Positions 44,840 to 53,132 of a DNA stretch of 64,000 bases are shown here, piece after piece. The stretch spans positions 5,745-69,744 of the forward strand of contig JAWLHK010000026.1 of NCBI GenBank assembly GCA_041690355.1. The letters run 5' to 3'. Made by a program: the position numbers and the translations under genes. Under the pieces are notes generated by a model, which was given only the letters and a program-made list of their open reading frames with translations, searched no databases and was not told where the DNA came from. Numbering within the stretch: position 1 is the stretch's first letter; each line of letters opens with the position of its first letter. This stretch comes from JAWLHK01 sp041690355 [NCBI: bacterium] (GTDB taxonomy: Bacteria; J088; JAWLBW01).

Positions 44840-45712
44840 CTAGTCGAACACCACCGTCCGGTTCCCGTACACCAGCACCCGGTTCTCCAGGTGCCAGCGC
44901 ACCGCGCGCGAGAGCACGATCTTCTCCAGGTCGCGCCCCTTGCGCACGAGCTCGTCCACCGTGTTCCGGTGCGTGATGCGCGCGACGTCCTGCTCGATGA
45001 TCGGACCGTCATCGAGGATTTCCGTCACGTAATGGCTCGTCGCGCCGATGAGCTTCACGCCGCGTTCGTAGGCGCGATGATACGGGCGCGCGCCGTGAAA
45101 GGCGGGGAGAAAGGAGTGGTGGATGTTGATGATCCGCCGCGGATGCGCCGCCACAAAGTCGGGGGACAGGACCTGCATGTAGCGGGCGAGCACGACGAGA
45201 TCGATGCGCGCATCCCGCAGCAGGGCGAGCTGGCGCGCTTCCGCTTCCGCTTTGTTCTCCGTCGTGACCGGAATCTCGTGGAAGGGGACGCCGTAGAATT
45301 CCGCAAGCGAACGCGTGTCCCCATGGTTGCTCACGATGAGGGGAATGTCGCAGGGGAGCTCGCCCGCGCGGTGGCGGTAGAGCAGATCGGCCAGGCAGTG
45401 ATCGTAGCGGGAAACGAAGAGGGCCACGCGTGGCCGGTCCGAGGATCGGGCCAGGCGCCAGTCCATGGCGAAAGCTTCTGCCACGGGCGCGAAGGCTTGC
45501 GCGAAGGTGTCGAGGGGAATGGAGAAGTCGGCCAGGTCCCACTCCACCCGCATGAGAAACAGGCCGAGTTCGGCGTCCTGATGCTGATCCGCGTGCAGGA
45601 TGTTGGCGTTGTGGCGGTAGAGGAACTCGGCGATGGCCGCCACGATCCCCTTGCGGTCGGGACAGGAAATGAGCAGGGTTGCCGTTTCGGACACGGGGGT
45701 CAACGCCGTCAT
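44840..45712 (-). CDS. purU: Formyltetrahydrofolate deformylase
   Basis: 290 residues. It hydrolyses 10-formyl-THF to THF and formate and balances one-carbon pools. The N-terminal ACT domain (LLISCPDRKGIVAAIAEFLY) is followed by a formyltransferase-type hydrolase domain with NHGDTRSLAEFYGVPFHEIP, LARYMQVLSP, NIHHSFLPAFHGARPY and HYVTEILDDGPIIEQDV. I use the ATG at 45712, 2 nt after the stop of the upstream decarboxylase gene; the longer open frame overlaps that gene. Confidence 0.97.
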   Translation of the reverse strand: MTALTPVSETATLLISCPDRKGIVAAIAEFLYRHNANILHADQHQDAELGLFLMRVEWDLADFSIPLDTFAQAFAPVAEAFAMDWRLARSSDRPRVALFVSRYDHCLADLLYRHRAGELPCDIPLIVSNHGDTRSLAEFYGVPFHEIPVTTENKAEAEARQLALLRDARIDLVVLARYMQVLSPDFVAAHPRRIINIHHSFLPAFHGARPYHRAYERGVKLIGATSHYVTEILDDGPIIEQDVARITHRNTVDELVRKGRDLEKIVLSRAVRWHLENRVLVYGNRTVVFD

Positions 45713-45714
45713 GC

Positions 45715-46656
45715 TCAGCGTCCTTCGCCGGCCGCGAAACGGGAGCGGAAATCCGCCGCCGTCGCCTCGAGCCCCTGCTCCAGCGCCACCGTAGGGCTCC
45801 ACCCCAGTTCAGCACGCGCAAGCGTGATGTCTGGCTTGCGGCGCGTCGGGTCGTCGGCGGGGAGCGGCTCCTCGACGATCTGCGCGCCGCCGTATTTCCG
45901 CGTCACCAGTTCAGCAAGCTGGCGAATCGTGAATTCCCCATCGTTCCCCAGGTTCACGGGCCCCGTGAATCCCCCCCGGGCCATGAGGCGCACGAGGCCG
46001 TCGACCAGATCGGTGACGTAGCAGAAGGAGCGTGTCTGGGAGCCGTCGCCGTAGACCGTGAGCGGCTTGCCGGCCATGGCCTGGACGAGAAAATTACTGA
46101 CCACGCGGCCGTCTTCGAAGGCCATGCGCGGACCGTAGGTATTGAAGATGCGGGCGATGCCGACGCTCAGGCCGTACTGGCGATGGTAATCCATCGTCGC
46201 CGATTCGGCCGCGCGCTTCCCCTCGTCATAGCAGGCCCGGATGCCGTGCGGATTCACGTTGCCCCGGTAACGCTCAGGCTGCGGATGCACCTCGGGGTCG
46301 CCGTAGACCTCGCTCGTGCTGGCCAGCACCAGGCGCGCGTTGTTCTGCCGCGCGAGCTCGAGCATGTTCAGCGTACCGATCACGTTCGTGCGCAGGGTAC
46401 GAACCGGGTCGGCCTGATAGTGCACCGGGCTGGCCGGACAGGCCAGATGATAGACCTGCTCTACCGGCAGAGAGATCGGCTGCTCGACGTCGTGCTCGAC
46501 GAGCTCGAACCGTCCCGAAGCGGCGAACCCGGCGACATTCTCCCGGCGTCCCGTATAGAAATTGTCGAGGCAGACGACGTCGTGGCCGTCGTTGAGGAGC
46601 CGCTCACAGAGGTGGCTGCCGACGAAACCCGCGCCACCGGTTACCAGAACACGCAT
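45715..46656 (-). CDS. UDP-glucuronate decarboxylase (UXS-type extended SDR)
   Basis: 313 residues from the ATG at 46656. It probably converts UDP-glucuronate to UDP-xylose for envelope glycans. NAD-binding [26 protein letters not shown] and [12 protein letters not shown], both typical of UXS; the catalytic YDEGKR in [11 protein letters not shown]; and [10 protein letters not shown] and [12 protein letters not shown]. It forms a two-gene operon with purU and is divergent from the acylase. dTDP-glucose dehydratase is the closest alternative, but YDEGKR and CPASP favour UXS. Confidence 0.92.
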   Translation of the reverse strand: MRVLVTGGAGFVGSHLCERLLNDGHDVVCLDNFYTGRRENVAGFAASGRFELVEHDVEQPISLPVEQVYHLACPASPVHYQADPVRTLRTNVIGTLNMLELARQNNARLVLASTSEVYGDPEVHPQPERYRGNVNPHGIRACYDEGKRAAESATMDYHRQYGLSVGIARIFNTYGPRMAFEDGRVVSNFLVQAMAGKPLTVYGDGSQTRSFCYVTDLVDGLVRLMARGGFTGPVNLGNDGEFTIRQLAELVTRKYGGAQIVEEPLPADDPTRRKPDITLARAELGWSPTVALEQGLEATAADFRSRFAAGEGR

Positions 46657-46792
46657 GCAGACCTGCTTTCGGAAGGGATAGTTTAGCAAGAAGCCCGTAC
46701 CATGGCCATGATAGCGCCTTCCGCCATCCGGGTCAGGGGGGCCCGGGGACCGGACTGCCCGGCGGGCGGCGGCGTGGTATGCTATAGCCCGC

Positions 46793-49516
46793 ATGAATAC
46801 GAGCGTTCCTTCTCTCCGACGGCTGCGGAGCCTGCTGCTGGTTCCGCTGGTTTCCTTCTGGGCGGCCTGCGGCGAACCCGACGAGGCGCCGGCGCCGGTC
46901 TCCTCGAAGGTTTTCGAACCTCTCGAGACCCGGGACGTCTGGCGCCTGCCCGGGCTCCAGGGGCGCGTCGAGGTCGCCCGGGATCGCTACGGCATCCCCC
47001 ACCTCTACGCCGAAAACCTGCACGACCTCATGTACGTGCAGGGGTATGTCGTGGCGCGCGACCGATTCTGGGAGATGGACATCCTGCGGCGTATCTCGCT
47101 GGGGAAACTGTCGACGCTCATCGGCCTCGCGCCGATCCTCATCGACTTCGACGAACTGTTCCGCGCCATCAACCTCACCGAGCGCGGAACGCTGGTCTAC
47201 GACGAGGTCTACGCCACGACAGAGGGAGAAGACAAGGTCGCCCTCGACGCCTACGCGGCCGGAGTCAACCTCTACCTCGAGCATGCCGCCACGGGAAAGT
47301 ACGGCGCGCGATTCCCGCCCGAGTACAACGAGCTGCTCTTCGGCCTGCTGCAGCAGCCGACCCCCGCCGACATTCCCCGCTGGGAGCCGCGCGACACGCT
47401 GGCGGTCGGCCGGTTTCAGCAGTTCAACCTCTCGGCAAGCAATTACGCACAGGAGCTGCGGATCGGCGACCTGCTGGCGACCATGGGGGCCGAGCATCCC
47501 GACTGGGCCGAAGCCCTGATCCGCTTCCGGCCGGCGGTGACCCAGGCGACCCTGTCCGACTGGGCCGGGGTGGAACCGGGGGTGGCCGCCGCCCCGGGAC
47601 TCAATCCCCGGTCCCCGCAGAACAGGGCACTGTCGCCGGCCGCGGCCGCCGACGCCGCAATCTCATCGAACGCCGTGCGCACGCTGCTCGTCCGCCTTGA
47701 TGAGATGCGCACCCAGTTCCCCCTGCTTTCCTGGACCGACTACGGCTCGAACAACTGGGTCGTCGGCCCCGACCGGTCCGCCAGCGGACACGTGCTGGTC
47801 GCCAACGACCCGCACCTGATCGTCACGAACCCGCCGCTCTTCTACCAGGTGCACCTGAACACGAAGGTGTTGGGGGGCGACGACGGCCTGAATGCCTCGG
47901 GGGTCGTCTTTCCGGGCATTCCCGTCTTCATGATCGCGCACAACGAATCCGTCGCGTGGGGCGTGACGGTGCTCGGCTACGACGTGGCCGACATTTATCG
48001 GGAACAGGTGCTGGGCGACGGCACGGCCGTGCGGCGGGGTGCGACTTCGGTCCCGATCATGGCGAGCCAGCAGTTCTACTGCGACGGCTACAGCGATACC
48101 TGCCTCATGCGCCCGCTCAAGTACGTCCCCGGCCACGGCCCGGTCATCGAAGAAGAGGGCAACGAGCTGCTCACGCTGCGGTGGACCGGCATGGAGCCGA
48201 CCGGCGATCTGACCGCCTTCCGTAAACTCGCCTACGCGAAGAACGTCGACGAAGCCTTCGAGGCCATCCGCGACTTCCGCGTCGGGGCGCAGAGCTTCGT
48301 CCTCGGCGACGTCGAGGGGAACATCGGGTATTTCGGCAGCGCCAACGTTCCGATCCGCGATCCGCGGTGCGCGCAGCCCCCGTGGATTCCCCTCGACGGC
48401 GCCTCGGGGCTCTGCGAGTGGCAGGGGTATCTGCCCGACGAACTCCTGGTGCAGACGAAGAACCCTGCGCAGGGATACGTGGCGACGGCGAACAACGACA
48501 TCGTCGGCACGAGTTTCGACAACGATCCGCTGAACGACTACCGCGACGGCACGCAGCTCTACTACTGGTACACCCGCGACGCCGGTTTCCGCGCGGGGCG
48601 CATCCACGAGCTGCTCGACGCGAAAGAGAAACACACCCGCGAAGACATGGCGCGCATCCAGGCCGACACCTTCTCGTTCGAGGGGCGCATGATGACGCCG
48701 CACATTCTCGCCGCGGCCTCGGCGCGCCCCGACCTGGTGTCGCCCGCCCTCGAGGACGCCCTGGAGCGCCTGGCCGCGTGGGAATTCGGGACGCCGACGG
48801 GGATGCCCGATCCGTTCACCGACACGGTCCCCACTTCGGCGGAAGAGCGCGACAGCGTGGCCGCCAGCATCTACTACACGTGGATCCGCCTGCTGAAGGA
48901 CCGGCTGATGGGCGACGAATACGCGCGCTACGGCCTGACGCCCCCGTCGGAGTCCGACGGCTACGAACCGCTGGGCACCTTCCGCGCGGCCCTGCACGCG
49001 CTCGAGGATCCGTCTGCCTCGTTCCTCTTCGACGACATCCGCACGACCGGCCACATTGAAACGCCCGCGGAAACGATTCTCGCGACCCTGGACGACACCG
49101 TCACGTGGCTGACGGAACGGTTCGGTACGGCCGATTCCGCAGCGTGGAAGTGGGGAGAACTGCACTACGTGCGCTTCTTCGACATCTACGGCTTTCTCGG
49201 CGCCAACGTGCGCGCCATCGGCCCCTTTCCCAACGACGGCAGCCTGGGGACGGTCGATGCCGCGAGCTTCCTGTTCATGCAGGATTCCTACGTGCAGGTG
49301 GGCGGCCCGGTCATGCGCATGATTACGGAACTCGATCCCGACGGCGTGCGCAGCTGGAATGCCCTGCCGGGCGGTCAGGTGCACGACCGCTTCAGCAACC
49401 ATTACGACGATCTGGTACCGTATTGGATGCAGAACCGGAATTACGAGGTGCCGTTCAGCCTGGACGACGTCCGCGCGAACCTCGAGCGCCTCACCATCGT
49501 TCTTCCTCCCGAGTGA
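46793..49516 (+). CDS. Penicillin-acylase-family (S45, Ntn-hydrolase) lipoprotein
   Basis: 907 residues. The N-terminal signal ends in a lipobox-like WAAC, so it is probably membrane-tethered in the periplasm. The alpha-chain region has [20 protein letters not shown] and [12 protein letters not shown]. The linker ends at [14 protein letters not shown], where autocleavage before the Ser would expose the N-terminal nucleophile. The beta chain has [15 protein letters not shown] and a ATANNDIVG segment. Substrates in the family include beta-lactams, acyl-homoserine lactones and other N-acyl amides; which applies here is unknown. It is followed after 2 nt by a TetR regulator. Confidence 0.93.
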   Translation: MNTSVPSLRRLRSLLLVPLVSFWAACGEPDEAPAPVSSKVFEPLETRDVWRLPGLQGRVEVARDRYGIPHLYAENLHDLMYVQGYVVARDRFWEMDILRRISLGKLSTLIGLAPILIDFDELFRAINLTERGTLVYDEVYATTEGEDKVALDAYAAGVNLYLEHAATGKYGARFPPEYNELLFGLLQQPTPADIPRWEPRDTLAVGRFQQFNLSASNYAQELRIGDLLATMGAEHPDWAEALIRFRPAVTQATLSDWAGVEPGVAAAPGLNPRSPQNRALSPAAAADAAISSNAVRTLLVRLDEMRTQFPLLSWTDYGSNNWVVGPDRSASGHVLVANDPHLIVTNPPLFYQVHLNTKVLGGDDGLNASGVVFPGIPVFMIAHNESVAWGVTVLGYDVADIYREQVLGDGTAVRRGATSVPIMASQQFYCDGYSDTCLMRPLKYVPGHGPVIEEEGNELLTLRWTGMEPTGDLTAFRKLAYAKNVDEAFEAIRDFRVGAQSFVLGDVEGNIGYFGSANVPIRDPRCAQPPWIPLDGASGLCEWQGYLPDELLVQTKNPAQGYVATANNDIVGTSFDNDPLNDYRDGTQLYYWYTRDAGFRAGRIHELLDAKEKHTREDMARIQADTFSFEGRMMTPHILAAASARPDLVSPALEDALERLAAWEFGTPTGMPDPFTDTVPTSAEERDSVAASIYYTWIRLLKDRLMGDEYARYGLTPPSESDGYEPLGTFRAALHALEDPSASFLFDDIRTTGHIETPAETILATLDDTVTWLTERFGTADSAAWKWGELHYVRFFDIYGFLGANVRAIGPFPNDGSLGTVDAASFLFMQDSYVQVGGPVMRMITELDPDGVRSWNALPGGQVHDRFSNHYDDLVPYWMQNRNYEVPFSLDDVRANLERLTIVLPPE

Positions 49517-49518
49517 GC

Positions 49519-50160
49519 ATGACCCCGACCAAACGCAAGCCCGCCGACCGCACCCGCCAGGGCGATACCCGCGAGCGCATCGTTCAGGCGGCCGAAGACG
49601 CCTTCGCCTACTACGGCTTCAGCGGCGCGAGCCTGCAGGACATCGCCGATCGCGTCGGCATCAAGAAGGCGTCGCTCTTCTACTACTTCAAGGGGAAGGA
49701 AGAGCTCTACGCCGTCACGATCCAGCGCGTCTTCAAATCGCTCGAAGAGATTCTCTTCCAGGCGATTCAGGACGAGCGGTCCGGCTTTCAGGAGCGCATC
49801 GCGCTCATGGTTGGCAACACGTTCGACCTGCTGGCCGAACACCCGAACTACGCCCGCATGCTCTACCGCGAGCTGATGGACAATGAAGAAGGGGTGACCG
49901 AGGTATCCGCGATGCTGTTCGGCCCGCTCATTCAGACGGCCTCGCAGTTTCTCGAAAGCGGCATGGAGCGCGGCGCCCTGAAGCGCCTCGACCCGATGCA
50001 CTACCTGGTCTCGACGCTCGCCGTCATCACCTTCTACTTCATCTCGGCGCCGATGTTCGAGCCGCACTGGAAGACCGAGCTGCTGAGCACCAAGGCGATC
50101 AAGGAACGCCGCGAGCAGGTGATGACTTACATCCTGAACGCGATTGTCGCGGACCGCTGA
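49519..50160 (+). CDS. TetR/AcrR-family regulator
   Basis: 213 residues from the ATG at 49519. The N-terminal HTH is classic (DTRERIVQAAEDAFAYYGFS, then LQDIADRVGIKKASLFYYFK). The C-terminal ligand domain contains LMDNEEGVTEVSAMLF. It is translated right after the acylase (2-nt gap), so it may sense the acylase product or substrate. The perfect dyad at 40949 resembles a TetR operator, but no such dyad is seen at its own operon start. Confidence 0.93.
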   Translation: MTPTKRKPADRTRQGDTRERIVQAAEDAFAYYGFSGASLQDIADRVGIKKASLFYYFKGKEELYAVTIQRVFKSLEEILFQAIQDERSGFQERIALMVGNTFDLLAEHPNYARMLYRELMDNEEGVTEVSAMLFGPLIQTASQFLESGMERGALKRLDPMHYLVSTLAVITFYFISAPMFEPHWKTELLSTKAIKERREQVMTYILNAIVADR

Positions 50161-50183
50161 GCGCGCTCGGGCGCGCTCAGCGG
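50154..50183 (+). terminator. Perfect 13-bp hairpin overlapping the TetR stop codon
   Basis: CCGCTGAGCGCGC pairs with its complement around a TCGG loop, and the TGA stop is inside the stem. No T tract. A heptad array starts 3 nt later. Confidence 0.7.
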
Positions 50184-50185
50184 CC

Positions 50186-50206
50186 ATTCCTGATACCTGA
50201 TTCCTG
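50186..50206 (+). repeat. Heptad array, ATTCCTG type
   Basis: Three 7-mers: ATTCCTG, ATACCTG, ATTCCTG. It is inverted relative to the array at 53049-53076. Confidence 0.92.
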
Positions 50207-50463
50207 AGAAGCAAGCACACCCGAACTGGCCGCGGTATTCGGCGTCGAGCTTCGCGAGGACAGCCAGAATGCCGGGGCCCCCTGCAGCACGGCGCTTACC
50301 CCGCCGACCACGATGTACTCCACGGAAAGCGCCGAGAGGAGCCGCAGGAAACTAGGCACGGTCGTCACCACGCAACCTGAGAATGGCGGTGACCTGCTCC
50401 TAAAGCACCTGTAACCTTTCCATCGGCGTCAGCGACAGCATCCACTCAATCAAGGTCGTGTCG
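50205..50463 (-). pseudogene. Decayed nucleotidyltransferase gene and its small partner
   Basis: Minus-strand codons near 50371-50280 read SFLRLLSALSVEYIVVGGVS, the start of MNT-type nucleotidyltransferases. A shifted frame resumes with ILAVLAKLDAEYRGQF, the later helix, so the catalytic DxD segment is deleted. Upstream (50463-50370) is TLIEWMLSLTPMERLQVL, a stop, then EQVTAILRLRGDDRA. This resembles the short protein often found before such genes, here with a nonsense codon. Both are dead. Confidence 0.6.
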
Positions 50464-50605
50464 ACACCCTGTCTCGGCGTAGTGTCGGGGCGTTCGTCCT
50501 GATCCGGCATTCAGGACATTATCCTGCGGCGCCGCACGAGGCTCGCAACCGGACCCGTGACGTAGACGAAGTCGGATGACATTCGTCCACGGCGCACTTA
50601 CGCCA

Positions 50606-50671
50606 TCGGTCCGGACTTTACCCCGACGCCCAGGAGGGGGCTGGGCAGACCCGTCGGCTTTCTGCGGGAAG
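50606..50671 (+). repeat. Dispersed repeat D2, copy a
   Basis: About 66 nt beginning TCGGTCCGGACTTTACCCCG and ending CTGCGGGAAG. It recurs with few changes at 52024-52088. A weaker trace begins near 51133. Confidence 0.78.
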
Positions 50672-50717
50672 ACGCGTGTGCGCACTTCCCGCCGACCGGA
50701 AGGTAAGGCGACAGCAA

Positions 50718-50981
50718 CTACTTGCGGTTCGACGTCCTGGTCTGCACGGCGTCGCCGAGAGCCTTCAGCTGTCGCGACCATTTGTCGCTCAGCCGCTGGA
50801 TGTCCTTCTTGATCTCGAGCGCCATCTTATCCAGCTGTTCGGCCAGCTGTTCGGCGGGGCCGTCCTTCGCCAGCATCTTCGAGACACGGGCCTCGACGTC
50901 ACGCTCGATCTGCTTTACTTTGCGCACCGCCTTCGCTTCGGCCTGGCGGGCCTTGGTAACGGCTTTGCTGAGGGTTGCCAT
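50718..50981 (-). CDS. Small coiled-coil protein
   Basis: 87 residues from the ATG at 50981, chosen because AGGAGGCGAT lies directly before it. It is almost wholly helical and charged (KARQAEAKAVRKVKQIERDV, LDKMALEIKKDIQRLSDKWS), with a heptad hydrophobic pattern. It resembles phasin-like or DUF-type coiled-coil proteins in character, but I cannot assign a family. The 332 nt to its right carry no gene. Confidence 0.7.
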   Translation of the reverse strand: MATLSKAVTKARQAEAKAVRKVKQIERDVEARVSKMLAKDGPAEQLAEQLDKMALEIKKDIQRLSDKWSRQLKALGDAVQTRTSNRK

Positions 50982-51314
50982 ATCGCCTCCTGGGTATGAT
51001 GTTCTACCCCATTCCCAAGCGATCTCCATGCCAAGTACGGCTATCGAGCCCCGCGTGAACGGCGAGGCGTCTGGAAACGGGCCTGCGTGAGCATAACTGT
51101 ATTTTTCCGATACACGCAAGGTCAAAGGCGCGCAAACCCGTCTGCTGCTTGCGGTGGCGGCCCGCGTGGAGCCTACGCAGAAACGCGGGAAAGAAGAGTT
51201 GGGGGGAAGGTTCCGGCTACGTGCGCGCGGAGGGATGCAACGCGCTCAGGCTCGTTCCGAACCGGGGTACGACGTGTCCTGGTCTGCACGGTGCCGCCAA
51301 GGGGTGGGCAACGC
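50982..51314. other. Gene-free repeat remnants
   Basis: No gene seen. A stretch at 51235-51273 (ATGCAACGC...CGTTCCGAACCGG...GACG) matches 52101-52144 in part. The segment near 51133 resembles repeat D2. Confidence 0.6.
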
Positions 51315-51662
51315 TCACCCTTGGGTCAACCAGGCCCCGAGACGGTTTCTGATACGCTGCAGTCTTTCGGCGCCGATATTTCCGATGGCGCCCAGAAGGA
51401 TGTCCGAATTAATCACAGCAAGTCGAGCACAGCAGATCACGCTGGGAACATGTAAACCGCTCTCCCGGAAATCGTCGTCGCGCTCCGTGAGGACTTCATC
51501 GAAATCAGGGATGGCATGCCGCAACTGGCTGGAGATCATGCAGATCAGCCGATCGTCATAGCCGCCGGGGAGCCTGGCCAGAAGGAGGGCGGGACGGAGC
51601 TTTCCGCTCGCCAGATTGGCGTGGGGAAACTGAAACAGTACGACCTGTCCCGCTTCCTTCAC
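51315..51662 (-). CDS. PemK/MazF-family toxin
   Basis: 115 residues, start GTG at 51662 overlapping the antitoxin stop (GTGA). The opening GQVVLFQFPHANLASGKLRP is typical of PemK/MazF-like endoribonucleases, with the conserved RP-LL and ICMISSQL strands; LHVPSVICCARLAVINSDIL is the second half. It should cleave mRNA when unopposed. With its upstream partner it forms a complete type II toxin-antitoxin operon among decayed ones. Confidence 0.88.
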   Translation of the reverse strand: MKEAGQVVLFQFPHANLASGKLRPALLLARLPGGYDDRLICMISSQLRHAIPDFDEVLTERDDDFRESGLHVPSVICCARLAVINSDILLGAIGNIGAERLQRIRNRLGAWLTQG

Positions 51663-51892
51663 TTGAAAAGGACTCTCAGGTCAGCAGAAGTATAGGCAGG
51701 TTCGTCTTCATCGGCCGTTCCTCGCAATGCGGAGTCCAGCGACAGTACTGTCCAGGCGTGACGTTCCTGGTCGTCGGACCTCCGCGACAGGAACTCGACA
51801 AAGTCAAGGACCTCAGATTGCAGCTCGACCGGCATGTCGCGCACCCTGCGCTGAATCTGTTCGATCAAGGATGACTCTGGGTTGGTTGCCAT
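51659..51892 (-). CDS. DUF2281-type antitoxin
   Basis: 77 residues. LIEQIQRRVRDMPVELQSEV, then LDFVEFLSRR, is the DUF2281/VapB-like helix that often precedes PemK- or PIN-type toxins. The C-terminal part is acidic (GTADEDEPAYTSADLRVLF), as expected for the toxin-binding tail. The stop overlaps the toxin start. GAGG precedes the ATG. Confidence 0.85.
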   Translation of the reverse strand: MATNPESSLIEQIQRRVRDMPVELQSEVLDFVEFLSRRSDDQERHAWTVLSLDSALRGTADEDEPAYTSADLRVLFK

Positions 51893-52023
51893 GGCCTCAT
51901 TCTACCCCGACTGCGCTCCTCGCGCACCGGGCATATCACACATCTCCAAGGGTGACGCTGTGCGATGTGGCGGACCTTTGAGGGTCGATCTCCCCCACGG
52001 GCATTCACGACGCATTCAGGCCG

Positions 52024-52088
52024 TCGGTCCGGACTTTACCCCGTCGCCAGGAGGGGGCTGGGCGGACCCGTGGGCTCACTGCGGGAAG
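52024..52088 (+). repeat. Dispersed repeat D2, copy b
   Basis: Partner of 50606-50671; continues into a second shared block at 52101-52144. It lies in the 222-nt gap between the antitoxin and acetyltransferase genes. Confidence 0.78.
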
Positions 52089-52115
52089 TGTCGTGTAGCG
52101 ACGCAACGCCGGCGT

Positions 52116-52688
52116 TCAGGTACGTTCCGAACCGGCGTCCGACGTCCGGCGTCCGGCGTCCTCTCCCCGGTAGCGGATGACGCGGGCGGGATTGCCGCCG
52201 ACGATGGCGTAGGGGGGAACGTCCTTCGTGACCACGGCGCCGGCGGCGATGACCGCTCCCGTGCCGATGCGCGTGCAGCCCGGCGTGATCAGGGCGCGCG
52301 CGCCGATCCATACGTCATCCTCGATGACCTGCTGCACCGGCTCGGCCGCCCCCTGACGATTCATGGGAACGCTCGTGTCGTCGATGCGGTGGTTCTGGTT
52401 CAGGATGAGCACTTCGGGGCCCATCATGACGTCGGCGCCGATGCGGATGTTGTGCGGCAGGCGGCACTTGATGCCCAGCCCCGAGCGCGCGCCGATGCGC
52501 ATCCCGCGCGCGGAACCGAAGTGTGCGCCGCGCTCGACGTTCACGCCCGCGCCGACCTCATCCGCGGCCGCGCGCAGGCAGAGCCCCCGCAACGCTTTCC
52601 CCATGCGCCCCAGCGGGCCCAGCGAGTAGGACGCGGGAAGGCGGCGGGCGACGGCGTAGTAGACGACCAGTGCGGGAAGGCGGAGCAT
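52116..52688 (-). CDS. Left-handed beta-helix acyl/acetyltransferase
   Basis: 190 residues. The hexapeptide repeats ([40 protein letters not shown]) and the [20 protein letters not shown]...[20 protein letters not shown] signature identify the maltose/galactoside O-acetyltransferase superfamily; the His of NQNHRI is the likely base. It probably acetylates a cell-surface sugar. The ATG at 52688 is chosen because the upstream frame runs through repeats. The last 17 or so residues ([16 protein letters not shown]) are encoded by a heptad array. Confidence 0.9.
   Translation of the reverse strand: MLRLPALVVYYAVARRLPASYSLGPLGRMGKALRGLCLRAAADEVGAGVNVERGAHFGSARGMRIGARSGLGIKCRLPHNIRIGADVMMGPEVLILNQNHRIDDTSVPMNRQGAAEPVQQVIEDDVWIGARALITPGCTRIGTGAVIAAGAVVTKDVPPYAIVGGNPARVIRYRGEDAGRRTSDAGSERT
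52134..52161 (+). repeat. Heptad array, GGCGTCC type, inside the 3' end of the acetyltransferase gene
   Basis: Four 7-mers: GGCGTCC, GACGTCC, GGCGTCC, GGCGTCC. It encodes part of the C-terminus of the minus-strand gene. Confidence 0.93.
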
Positions 52689-52738
52689 ACGTGGGGAACA
52701 GTATAGCAAGCGGGGGGCGGGGCACGGTAGTCCGGGCC

Positions 52739-52787
52739 GACGCCGGACGCCGGATACAGGACGCCGGACGTCAGACGTCGGACGCCG
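52739..52787 (-). repeat. Heptad array, GACGCCG type, upstream of the acetyltransferase gene
   Basis: Seven 7-mers in register (GACGCCG, GACGCCG, GATACAG, GACGCCG, GACGTCA, GACGTCG, GACGCCG on the plus strand). The opposite strand reads CGGCGTC-type units, so it is inverted relative to 52134-52161. It lies in the 444-nt gap before mcd; between it and 53049 I see no gene. Confidence 0.93.
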
Positions 52788-53048
52788 GTGAAGCGGGTAA
52801 GGACAAGACATAGGTACCGCAAGAACTTGGAGAAGCAAGAGCGGACGCTGCTCGCCGACGCTCGCGGGAGGGACCAGAAAGGAAGACAACAAGAGGTCTT
52901 TCCCGCCAACCCAGGGCCCTGCCCTGGGCAAAAGGCCGTCGCCCCTTCAGGGCTCCGAGGTGGACGGAGGACCTTTCTCGCGGAGCTGGTACCGTCCGCG
53001 AAAAAACGAAGACCGGCAGGCAGGCGCGGTCCGCGTCCGTTCCGGCTC

Positions 53049-53076
53049 AGGAATCAAGAATCAGGAATCAGGAATC
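53049..53076 (-). repeat. Heptad array, CAGGAAT type (inverse of ATTCCTG)
   Basis: Four 7-mers: CAGGAAT, CAAGAAT, CAGGAAT, CAGGAAT. It is directly downstream of the mcd terminator and inverted relative to the arrays at 44757 and 50186. Confidence 0.93.
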
Positions 53077-53077
53077 A

Positions 53078-53108
53078 AAAAGGGGGACCCGCGTTCACGG
53101 ATCCCCCC
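53078..53108 (-). terminator. Rho-independent terminator of mcd
   Basis: On the minus strand a 10-bp stem (GGGGGATCCG with its partner, one G-T pair) with a short loop is followed by T5. Confidence 0.85.
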
Positions 53109-53132
53109 TTCGTGGAATCAGGTTCCGATTGC

